From NCBI GenBank assembly GCA_017530275.1, contig JAFXMP010000168.1, positions 1 to 5,857 of the forward strand: a stretch of 5,857 nt of DNA. Direction: 5' to 3'. Position numbers and translations under genes: made by a program. This stretch comes from Clostridia bacterium. Lineage in GTDB: Bacteria > Bacillota_A > Clostridia > Christensenellales > Aristaeellaceae. Under the pieces are notes generated by a model that saw only the letters and a list, made by a program, of their open reading frames with translations, had not been told where the DNA came from and ran no database searches. This document shows positions 1 to 4,943 of the stretch, in pieces (positions within the stretch are counted from its first letter, which is position 1; each line of letters opens with the position of its first letter).

Positions 1-208
1 CTACGAACCGTTTGTACACCGTCTGCCATGGCCCGTAACGCTCCGGCAGATCACGCCATGCCGCCCCGCTCCGCGCGATCCAGAAGATTCCGTTCAGTAT
101 CTTCCGGGAATCTTTCCGCGGCCGTCCCAGCGTTCCAGCCCGCCGCTCTGGAAAGTATTTCTTAAGCTTTTCCCATTCCTCATCCGTGACCTCATAACGT
201 CGAATCAT
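1..208 (-). CDS. IS5-family transposase, N-terminal part (truncated by window edge)
   Basis: The visible 69 residues start MIRRYEVTDEEWEKLKKYFP, continue with a basic stretch (LGRPRKDSRK, about residues 27-36), then NGIFWIARSGAAWRDLP (39-55) and YGPWQTVYKRF (58-68). This is the hallmark of the DUF4096-type N-terminal domain of IS5-family transposases, which contributes to DNA binding ahead of the DDE catalytic core. The catalytic part is not in view, so I cannot say whether the element is intact, or whether it is split into two frames as is common in the IS427 group. The start is supported by a GAGGTG Shine-Dalgarno sequence 6 bases upstream of the ATG. The gene moves the element itself and is unrelated in function to its neighbours. 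Confidence 0.88.
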   Translation of the reverse strand, partial: MIRRYEVTDEEWEKLKKYFPERRAGTLGRPRKDSRKILNGIFWIARSGAAWRDLPERYGPWQTVYKRFV

Positions 209-294
209 TTCCTTCACCTCATTGTATTATTCGACGCTATCGTGGAATTTCCTTTTGGTTTTTGTATCTTTTTTCGCTTTTGTTATGTCATTAT

Positions 295-312
295 GAGTTT
301 AGAAACACACTC
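295..312 (-). repeat. Probable terminal inverted repeat of the IS element
   Basis: On the minus strand this reads GAGTGTGTTTCTAAACTC and is itself partly palindromic (GAGT at one end, ACTC at the other). It is the last distinctive motif before sequence of different character, and it abuts TA, a typical target for this group. No partner repeat can be seen because the other end of the element is outside the window. Confidence 0.45.
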
Positions 313-752
313 TAATCTCAATGGGGATAATAATTGGTATATTGCGTTCATGGATCTAAAGCCATGCGCATAAAGAAATAATAAGGCCACCGGCATGGAC
401 AGTGCCACGGAGCAGAAGACCATCCATTATAACTTCATGGCCCATAACCGTATGCCAGAAACAATTATTCGTTCCGCCAAGACTGAGTTGCGAACCAACT
501 GGGATCTATTGTTTTCTCTGTATTTCTAAAAGGTTTCCGTGTGGTGCGCAAAGAACATAATCCTGGGGTTTCACCCCAGACCCCACCAGGGAGGTGACCT
601 CCCTGGTAGGGACGAACCGCCGATGTCCGCCTGCGGCGGGGATTTCATCGGCGGTGAGATCAGGCGAAACAAGCAATCTCCCCTGTGGGGAGATGCGCCG
701 ATTGAGCTTGCGGAAGGGGCAAACCCCCGCCGGTCCCTTTCGTCAAATCCCC
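313..752. other. Gene-poor spacer between IS element and the 600-aa protein gene
   Basis: No gene is supported here. The part from 313 to about 555 is AT-rich and featureless apart from a 44-codon open frame at 395-529 that has only a weak AAGG upstream and no recognisable motif. The part from about 563 to 727 is a cluster of GC-rich hairpins, listed separately. The spacer lies downstream of the minus-strand 600-aa gene, so transcripts of that gene would read into the hairpins first. Confidence 0.6.
563..727. repeat. Cluster of five GC-rich inverted repeats (REP- or MITE-like)
   Basis: Five dyads follow one another within 165 bp. CTGGGGT/ACCCCAG is at 563-569/573-579 with a 3-base loop. ACCAGGGAGGT/ACCTCCCTGGT is at 585-595/597-607, an 11-bp arm around a single central G. 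CCGCCGATG/CATCGGCGG is at 617-625/646-654 and encloses a second stem, CCGCC/GGCGG, at 627-631/635-639. ATCTCCCC/GGGGAGAT is at 676-683/687-694. GGGG/CCCC is at 716-719/724-727. All stems are near perfect and none is followed by a clean T-run, so this does not look like a simple terminator. Composite intergenic repeats of this style occur in many Clostridia; membership of such a family is inferred. The cluster starts 26 bp beyond the stop codon of the minus-strand gene and may stabilise its 3' end. Confidence 0.6.
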
Positions 753-2555
753 TTATCCCTCGTCTCCCGCAATGGAAGGCCTGTCGGGCATGATTTCGTT
801 ATACTGGCCGATCAGGGCTTCCATTTGGAGAAAATCGAAGGTCATCAAATCGTTATCAAGGTCAGCCGCCCATTCCCATTCCGGGCTGGGACGGGAATAA
901 TCGGTAAAGGTGAAGCGCCCGTTTTCCACCTTCGCCGTCCAGGTCTGCCCGTCCGTGCAGTCCGTCAGCACCCATTTGCCTTCAATATATTGAAAGGTCA
1001 TCCAAATATGGTTTTCCAGCGGCACTTCATCCCATTGAAGCGGGCCGTCGGGCATTTTCATGTAATAATCCATCAGAATGGCGCGGCCGTCATGGTAGGT
1101 TTCCAGATAGCAATGCTGTGGGAACGAATCCCGAACGAAAACCGCGTCCTCCATATAGATGCGCAGGAAGGAAAGCCCTTCTTTTTCCTCGATGTATTCC
1201 AGCGTCCGAAAATCATCGTCGTCCCAATCATAGGAATACCGGGGATCGTAGTATTCCTCCGGTTCCCCGATGTCGGAAAAAGCCTCCGGCAGGGCCGTAC
1301 AGAGCATGTCCGCATCCACCAGCACCAGCCAGTCTCCGTTTGGCTTTTTGCCGATCAGCCACGCCAGTATCGAATAGTAATCATCTTCCGAAAGCGGTTC
1401 AGGCTGCCCTTGCAGCACTTCATTCAGGTGGGGCGCGTAGCTGTTCCTGCAATCGTAGGAGGGGAAGCCGCAGGGGATAAAAAATCCCTCCCGGCCAAAG
1501 GCCAAATCTTTCCGGCGGAACCAGCCTGAACCGCCGTGTTCCGCGCCGCCGATGTGCAGCAGCACCCAATCGCCTTGTTCTTCTTTGATTTGCCCGAAGA
1601 GCCGGGCGTAACAGGAAGCGATCACGTTTCCTTCTGGTTCGTCCCGCATTTCCGCGCCGTTGAGAGCGACGCAGGCCCAGCCTGAGGCGTCGAGCGCCTC
1701 CAGCACCCCGGCGTTCGTCAGAGGAACGGCGGACAGGTCCATTTCCGTAAACCTCAGTGGGAAAGCGGGCACGCCGGGATAAAGCTGATTGCTGTTTTCA
1801 TAGGAAACGCCGTCTCCCGCGTCCCAGACACAGCCGCCGTCAAAATCCCAGATACCCGTTCCCGTATTGATCCCGCTGATGCCCGGGGCGTCCCCGCCGC
1901 AATCCAAATAAACCAATCCATCGCCAATCATCAGTTCAAGCTCGTTTCCGTAGGAATGGATCTCATTGAGATAAAAGTGCTTTTCTTGGGCGGGAGAAGA
2001 AAGGATTTCGCCATATCTCTGCCCGCCCCACATGGCCACGCGGATACTCTGCTTCCCTTCCTCGTTGACGGCAACGCCGATGAGCTTATCCGAAAAAGCG
2101 CCCAAGTGCTCCCATCGTTCATTGTCCTTCAGCATAAATTCCGCCAGCCAGGGGATTTTTTCCACATCGATCCAATCCGCCAACGCCTGGTCGGCTTCCC
2201 CCGGGGTCAGCGCTTCGATTATTTCAGCGGCCAGCGGTGACAGGGGCACCGGAGCCAGATCTATTTCGTCATAGCTGATTTCTTCCCCCTCCCACAGGGG
2301 ATTGGTCAGCACATGCAGCGTTTTCTGCGCCAGCATGCCGTCCTCCACCCGGTACAGGCCCACGCGCACATGCCACGCCAGTTCGTCACCCCATCTGCCT
2401 GAACCGTAATGTGAAGTGAAGCTCACCTTCCAGTCCGGGTAATCCTTCGCCACGTAGGAAAGCACCAGCGATTTTTCATCCGCCAATGCCGCCGAAGCGC
2501 ACAAGAGGGCCAGCAGCACGATCACGATAATAACAGAAAAACATTTGCTTTTCAT
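753..2555 (-). CDS. Secreted protein of about 600 aa with an SH3-like segment, function unknown
   Basis: I do not recognise a named family for the whole protein. Residues 1-25 form a classic signal peptide: MKSK, then a hydrophobic core, then a signal peptidase I site after SAALA, so the mature protein starts at DEKS. The preceding LLC is not a good lipobox. Residues about 292-353 (GWACVALNGAEMRDEP ... GWFRRKDLAFG) resemble a bacterial SH3-like domain, a fold often used to bind cell wall or peptides. The mature chain is rich in Trp, Tyr, Asp and Glu, with an acidic cluster at about 431-448 ending in DWDDDD, and no catalytic signature is visible. An upstream ATG at 2606 would give 617 aa, but the ATG at 2555 has an AAGGA sequence 7 bases upstream and places the signal peptide at the N-terminus, so I prefer it. 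The gene lies 100 bp downstream of dusB behind a likely terminator, so it may have its own promoter, though none is clear. Confidence 0.85.
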   Translation of the reverse strand: MKSKCFSVIIVIVLLALLCASAALADEKSLVLSYVAKDYPDWKVSFTSHYGSGRWGDELAWHVRVGLYRVEDGMLAQKTLHVLTNPLWEGEEISYDEIDLAPVPLSPLAAEIIEALTPGEADQALADWIDVEKIPWLAEFMLKDNERWEHLGAFSDKLIGVAVNEEGKQSIRVAMWGGQRYGEILSSPAQEKHFYLNEIHSYGNELELMIGDGLVYLDCGGDAPGISGINTGTGIWDFDGGCVWDAGDGVSYENSNQLYPGVPAFPLRFTEMDLSAVPLTNAGVLEALDASGWACVALNGAEMRDEPEGNVIASCYARLFGQIKEEQGDWVLLHIGGAEHGGSGWFRRKDLAFGREGFFIPCGFPSYDCRNSYAPHLNEVLQGQPEPLSEDDYYSILAWLIGKKPNGDWLVLVDADMLCTALPEAFSDIGEPEEYYDPRYSYDWDDDDFRTLEYIEEKEGLSFLRIYMEDAVFVRDSFPQHCYLETYHDGRAILMDYYMKMPDGPLQWDEVPLENHIWMTFQYIEGKWVLTDCTDGQTWTAKVENGRFTFTDYSRPSPEWEWAADLDNDLMTFDFLQMEALIGQYNEIMPDRPSIAGDEG

Positions 2556-2590
2556 CGGTGATTCCTTCATTTCAAAGAGATAGGTTGAAT

Positions 2591-2629
2591 AAAAAACGGT
2601 TCCCAAATAATAAAACGAATGGAAACCGT
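2591..2629 (-). terminator. Likely rho-independent terminator of the dusB operon
   Basis: Read on the minus strand, ACGGTTTCCA (2629-2620) pairs with TGGGAACCGT (2605-2596), with one mismatch and an AT-rich 14-base loop. A T-run follows immediately (2595-2591, extending the T that ends the stem). It lies 27 bp after the dusB stop codon. The stem is of moderate strength. Because it also lies upstream of the 600-aa gene, partial read-through could still feed that gene. Confidence 0.65.
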
Positions 2630-2655
2630 GATTTGTTACATAGTTTTTCCAATTT

Positions 2656-3600
2656 TCACTCCGTCAGCAGGGAACGCAGCAGCTCTTCCACTTCCGCAAA
2701 GGATTTCGCCAGGTTGACCTTAGTGCGCACTTGGGCGGAATTGCGGCGGCCCGCGGTGTACCAGGAAAAATGCTTGCGCATTTCCAATAAGGCGCTGCGC
2801 TCGCCCTTCCATTCTGCCATTTCCCGGGCCTGGCGCATGGCGGTGTCGATCACCTGGGAAAAAGGCGGGGGCGTATAGAGCTTGTTTTCGATGGCGGCGT
2901 GGATTTCCGCGAAAACCCAGGGGTTGCCCAGAGCCCCGCGCCCGATGGCCAGACCGTCGCAGCCGGTGACGCGCAGGGCTTCCAGGGCCGTTTTCCCGTC
3001 CACGATATCGCCGTTGGCGATGACTGGAATGGAAACGGCTTTTTTCACTTCCCCGATGGTTTCCCAGTCCGCTTTCCCGCTATACTGCTGCATGCGGGTG
3101 CGGCCATGGACGGTCAATCCCGCCGCTCCGGCATTTTCTAAACCCTTGGCAAATGCCACGGCATTTTTGTGTTCCTCGTCCCAGCCCAGGCGCATTTTCA
3201 CCGTCACCGGCAGGCAGGTGCTTTTCGCCGTGCTTTCCACGATGCGAAAGGCCAATTCCGGGTCCTTCATCAAAGCGCTGCCGCTCTGTCCACCCACCAC
3301 CTTCTGGGCGGGGCAGCCCATATTGATATCGATGGAAGAATACAGGCCCATTTCCGTCAGCCGTTCCGCCGCCTGGGCGAAATACACCGGTTCGCTGCCG
3401 AACAGCTGCACGGCAAGCAGCCCTTCCTCCGGGAACCGGGCCAGCAGGAACCGGTAAGCATTCCGGTCCTTAGGCGCGGTCAAAAAGCCCTGGGCGCTCA
3501 CCATTTCCGTGGTGGCGCAGTCGCAGCCTTGTTCAAAACAAAGGCGGCGGAACACCTGATCCGTGATCCCCGCCATAGGCGCAAGCGATAAAACTGTCAT
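2656..3600 (-). CDS. dusB: tRNA-dihydrouridine synthase, DusB/NifR3 family
   Basis: This FMN enzyme uses NADPH to reduce selected uridines in the D-loop region of tRNAs to dihydrouridine, in the cytoplasm. The 314-aa product has the family signatures in order: APMAGITD (7-14) in the FMN site, AVQLFG (63-68), and DINMGCP (91-97) with Cys96 as the expected catalytic acid. VKMRLGW (134-140) and TVHGRT (163-168) supply the Lys and His of the active site, and IANGDI (194-199) and GRGALGNPW (220-228) bind the FMN phosphate. The C-terminal part (about 245-314) is the helical tRNA-binding domain with RKHFSWYTAG (275-284). All key residues are present and the length is close to normal, so it should be active. 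GAGGGG lies 5 bases before the ATG. The gene starts 10 bp after the stop codon of the 178-aa gene, so both are probably cotranscribed. Which tRNA positions it modifies cannot be read from the sequence. Confidence 0.96.
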   Translation of the reverse strand: MTVLSLAPMAGITDQVFRRLCFEQGCDCATTEMVSAQGFLTAPKDRNAYRFLLARFPEEGLLAVQLFGSEPVYFAQAAERLTEMGLYSSIDINMGCPAQKVVGGQSGSALMKDPELAFRIVESTAKSTCLPVTVKMRLGWDEEHKNAVAFAKGLENAGAAGLTVHGRTRMQQYSGKADWETIGEVKKAVSIPVIANGDIVDGKTALEALRVTGCDGLAIGRGALGNPWVFAEIHAAIENKLYTPPPFSQVIDTAMRQAREMAEWKGERSALLEMRKHFSWYTAGRRNSAQVRTKVNLAKSFAEVEELLRSLLTE

Positions 3601-3610
3601 AAGAACCCCT

Positions 3611-4147
3611 CTACTCCTCGTTGATCACCTTAATGGCAGCCAGGTTGCGAATGCGCCATTGATTATTTTCTCTGCTGAGGAGGACGGAATACTGAGTGGT
3701 TTGCCATTTGGGGGCGGACATGCTAATCCCGGCGGCGGCCGCCGCTTCCTTGGCGGAGGATTTCAGCTTTCCGTCAATGGCCGGAATGCGCTCGGTGATG
3801 GTAGCCGTGGCTGTATCCTCCCAGGGCCAGCACCAGAACCAGTCCAGGTTGATCCGGTGATCAAAGCCGGTGATATTATAATAATTCTGGTAGGCGGACT
3901 GGCCATTGCGGGCTTCGGCCAACTGGGCGTCCCGCTCCAAATATGCGGAAGAAAAATAGGGATTCAGGTTTTCGTCCGCGCCCATCATGATCACCCGGGC
4001 GCGTTTGGCCATGCCGTCTTTTAAAATGATATAAGTATTGGTGGCATTCATGGAAAAATAAAACGCCATGGTCATCAGCCCTAATACGCTGACCAGCACC
4101 AGCAGCCGGGTGGTCACATACCAGATCAATCGCCTTAAATACTTCAC
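3611..4147 (-). CDS. Membrane-anchored extracytoplasmic protein, 178 aa, function unknown
   Basis: I do not recognise the family. The start is GTG, with GGAGG 5 bases upstream, the best Shine-Dalgarno in the region. Residues 1-14 are basic (MKYLRRL...TTR) and are followed by a single hydrophobic segment at about 15-31, so the rest (about 32-178) should lie outside the membrane. The outer part has a striking aromatic run, DWFWCWPW (102-109), an Ala-rich stretch SAKEAAAAAG (131-140), and a C-terminal WQTTQYSVLL (148-157) followed by QWRI (163-166). The last pattern recalls strand pairs in NTF2-like or lipoprotein-like domains, which is only a suggestion. It is the first gene of a probable operon with dusB, although a functional link between an exported protein and a tRNA-modifying enzyme is not obvious. 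Confidence 0.82.
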   Translation of the reverse strand: MKYLRRLIWYVTTRLLVLVSVLGLMTMAFYFSMNATNTYIILKDGMAKRARVIMMGADENLNPYFSSAYLERDAQLAEARNGQSAYQNYYNITGFDHRINLDWFWCWPWEDTATATITERIPAIDGKLKSSAKEAAAAAGISMSAPKWQTTQYSVLLSRENNQWRIRNLAAIKVINEE

Positions 4148-4174
4148 TGCTGCCTCCGATCATATATGCTCCAG

Positions 4175-4208
4175 GATAGCCGGTATGTCTCCCATCCGGC
4201 AGGCTATC
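4175..4208 (-). promoter_or_regulatory. Hairpin in the 5' leader of the 178-aa gene
   Basis: In the minus-strand transcript, GATAGCC (4208-4202) can pair with GGCTATC (4181-4175). An alternative pairing uses CCGG at 4196-4199 with CCGG at 4180-4183, so two mutually exclusive stems share one arm. The hairpin ends about 20 bases before the GGAGG ribosome binding site. There is no T-run, so it is not a terminator. I could not match the leader to a known riboswitch class. A regulatory role is inference. Confidence 0.35.
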
Positions 4209-4301
4209 AAATGAATTATCTTTTAGTTATACCATGATTCCGCCGCTTTTTCATTCGGACGCGGCAGGTCGCGCCACGGTTTCACCCGTACGCTCATCAT
4301 T

Positions 4302-4331
4302 ATTATACCACATAGTCTTCTCACTTGTCAT
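4302..4331 (-). promoter_or_regulatory. Sigma-A type promoter for the 178-aa gene and dusB
   Basis: On the minus strand, ATGACA (4331-4326, one base off TTGACA) and a perfect TATAAT (4307-4302) are separated by 18 bases. Transcription would start near 4295, giving a leader of about 148 bases before the GTG start codon. This is the best vegetative promoter in the window and fits a housekeeping operon. Confidence 0.7.
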
Positions 4332-4337
4332 CCCCGT

Positions 4338-4386
4338 GCTTTTTCCAGCAATGAAGGCTTTCAGCATCTTAACGCGCGGAAAAAGC
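4338..4386. repeat. Perfect 9-bp inverted repeat GCTTTTTCC / GGAAAAAGC
   Basis: The arms are at 4338-4346 and 4378-4386, with a 31-base spacer. The left arm begins 6 bp beyond the outer edge of the minus-strand promoter's -35 element. It could be a split operator for a dimeric or looping regulator, or a weak structure in RNA. No T-run follows either arm in a terminator-like position. Confidence 0.35.
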
Positions 4387-4536
4387 AAGAACGGTTCCTG
4401 TTATGTAACGTACGCCGCGGTTCAATTCATCCCCTCCAAACCGTACAGATATGGAAATCGGTTTGTATTTTCATACTATGAAGTATTAGATTATTACAAT
4501 TCTATGACGTACACGACGCCGAAATTTCACATTTTT

Positions 4537-4862
4537 CGTGGATAAGGCGCGGGAAAATTTGTGGACAAAAGCGGAATTCCTGAGCAAAATCCTGTGGATA
4601 AGTTCAAATGTAATAGAATCTATCCACATAGGATCATCTGAAACCATGGAAATCTGGGGTTGCAAGCACATTATCTGTGGATAACTCTGTGGATAATGTG
4701 GAAAGTCCATTTTTTCATCACGCCGCATAAAACCATCGTCATTCATATGATATCATCCCGACGATTCAAGTAGACACCAGCTTTGTTTCAAAAGCCAGAT
4801 AATCATCGCGTATATTTATACATTTTGCAAACAAATCGCCTGTGGATAACCTTTGGGGATAA
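4537..4862. promoter_or_regulatory. DnaA-box cluster: candidate replication origin or DnaA-binding regulatory locus
   Basis: DnaA binds TTATCCACA, written TGTGGATAA on the other strand. Perfect copies lie at 4593-4601, 4676-4684, 4688-4696 and 4841-4849, all in the same orientation. One-mismatch copies are CGTGGATAA (4537-4545), TGTGGACAA (4560-4568), TGGGGATAA (4854-4862) and, in the opposite orientation, CTATCCACA (4620-4628). A two-mismatch TGTGGAAAG (4697-4705) extends the tandem pair at 4676-4696, whose starts are 12 bp apart. The box at 4593 and the inverted one at 4620 share 8-bp complementary arms. AT-rich tracts that could unwind flank or interrupt the cluster (4461-4506, 4811-4836). 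Such density is typical of oriC, but neither dnaA, dnaN nor rpmH is beside it. Firmicutes also carry DnaA-box clusters outside oriC that titrate DnaA. The boxes are seen directly; the role is inferred. Confidence 0.8.
4735..4765. repeat. Nested dyad inside the DnaA-box cluster
   Basis: An outer inverted repeat ATCGTC/GACGAT (4735-4740/4760-4765) surrounds a perfect 10-bp palindrome ATGATATCAT (4747-4756). Their centres differ by only 1.5 bp. It sits in the 144-bp gap between the tandem DnaA boxes and the box at 4841. The arrangement resembles a site for a dimeric protein that regulates the region, but I recognise no specific consensus. Confidence 0.35.
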
Positions 4863-4897
4863 TCACCTGAAAGAGTTCAAACTTTTTTGACTTGACA

Positions 4898-4926
4898 TCA
4901 TAACCGCCCCGTCCCTTTCATATAAT
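4898..4926 (+). promoter_or_regulatory. Sigma-E-like sporulation promoter of cwlD
   Basis: TCATAAC (4898-4904) and CATATAAT (4919-4926) are 14 bases apart. They agree well with the mother-cell sigma-E pattern of Bacillus and Clostridium (ATA-centred -35 and CATACAnT -10, spacing about 14-15). The -10 also contains TATAAT, and a perfect TTGACA lies at 4892-4897, but the 23-base spacing between those two is too long for sigma-A. Transcription would begin near 4933, at the Shine-Dalgarno sequence, so the leader is only about 11 bases. A sporulation promoter fits the known role of CwlD. Confidence 0.6.
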
Positions 4927-4943
4927 GGACGGGAGGCGAGGAG

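Larger units (their letters stand above)
1..312 (-). mobile_element. IS5-family insertion sequence, 5' end only
   Basis: The transposase reading frame begins at 208 and runs off the window at position 1, so only the promoter-proximal end of the element is present. About 104 bp of AT-rich, non-coding sequence precede the gene. They end in a GAGTGTGTTTCTAAACTC motif (minus strand, 295-312), which is followed by TA. Many IS427-group IS5 elements have GAG-starting terminal repeats and duplicate a TA-centred target, so I place the outer end at 312 with the TA at 313-314. The family call rests on the protein. The exact boundary is inference, because the other end lies outside the window. Confidence 0.7.
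4148..4943. other. 800-bp non-coding region between divergent genes
   Basis: No gene is supported in this stretch. From left to right it holds the leader and promoter of the minus-strand operon (to 4331), an inverted repeat at 4338-4386, an AT-rich tract at 4461-4506 (10 of 46 bases are G or C), the DnaA-box cluster (4537-4862), a nested dyad at 4735-4765, a second AT-rich tract at 4811-4836 (4 of 26 are G or C), and the cwlD promoter. The open frames crossing it on both strands lack ribosome binding sites and recognisable domains. Confidence 0.7.

Noticed and set aside
395..529. 44-codon plus-strand frame starting MDSATEQKTIHYN
   Set aside because: Only a weak AAGG lies upstream and no motif or family resemblance is visible. 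It might be a remnant of an eroded gene, but the sequence does not support calling it.
594..1529. Long plus-strand open frame of 311 codons opposite the 600-aa gene
   Set aside because: It starts at a GTG inside a palindrome without a Shine-Dalgarno sequence, has no recognisable domain, and overlaps a minus-strand gene with a signal peptide and good ribosome binding site. It is an antisense shadow in GC-rich DNA.
2570..2606. Earlier start codons for the 600-aa protein (2606 and 2570)
   Set aside because: Neither has a Shine-Dalgarno sequence, and both would place extra residues ahead of a canonical signal peptide; the 2606 start also lies in the terminator loop.
2882..3457. Plus-strand open frame of 191 codons opposite dusB
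   Set aside because: It lies entirely antisense to a gene with all DusB signatures and has no motif of its own.
4240..4295. Possible cobalamin, FMN or TPP riboswitch in the leader (GGGTGAAACCG motif)
   Set aside because: Only short fragments resemble these cores; the rest of each consensus and the expected helices are missing, and the downstream genes are not related to those ligands.
4420..4445. GGTTCAATTC resembling a tRNA T-arm
   Set aside because: No acceptor, D or anticodon stems can be formed around it.
4234..4545. 103-codon plus-strand frame in the intergenic region
   Set aside because: No ribosome binding site precedes the ATG, composition is not protein-like throughout, and it overlaps the opposite-strand promoter and the DnaA boxes.
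4486..4746. 86-codon minus-strand frame across the DnaA boxes
   Set aside because: Its peptide merely reflects the repeated boxes (for example HYPQSYPQ) and it lacks a ribosome binding site.
4892..4926. Sigma-A promoter using the perfect TTGACA and perfect TATAAT
   Set aside because: The spacer is 23 bases, well outside the 16-19 that sigma-A tolerates. The sigma-E-like pair explains the site better.
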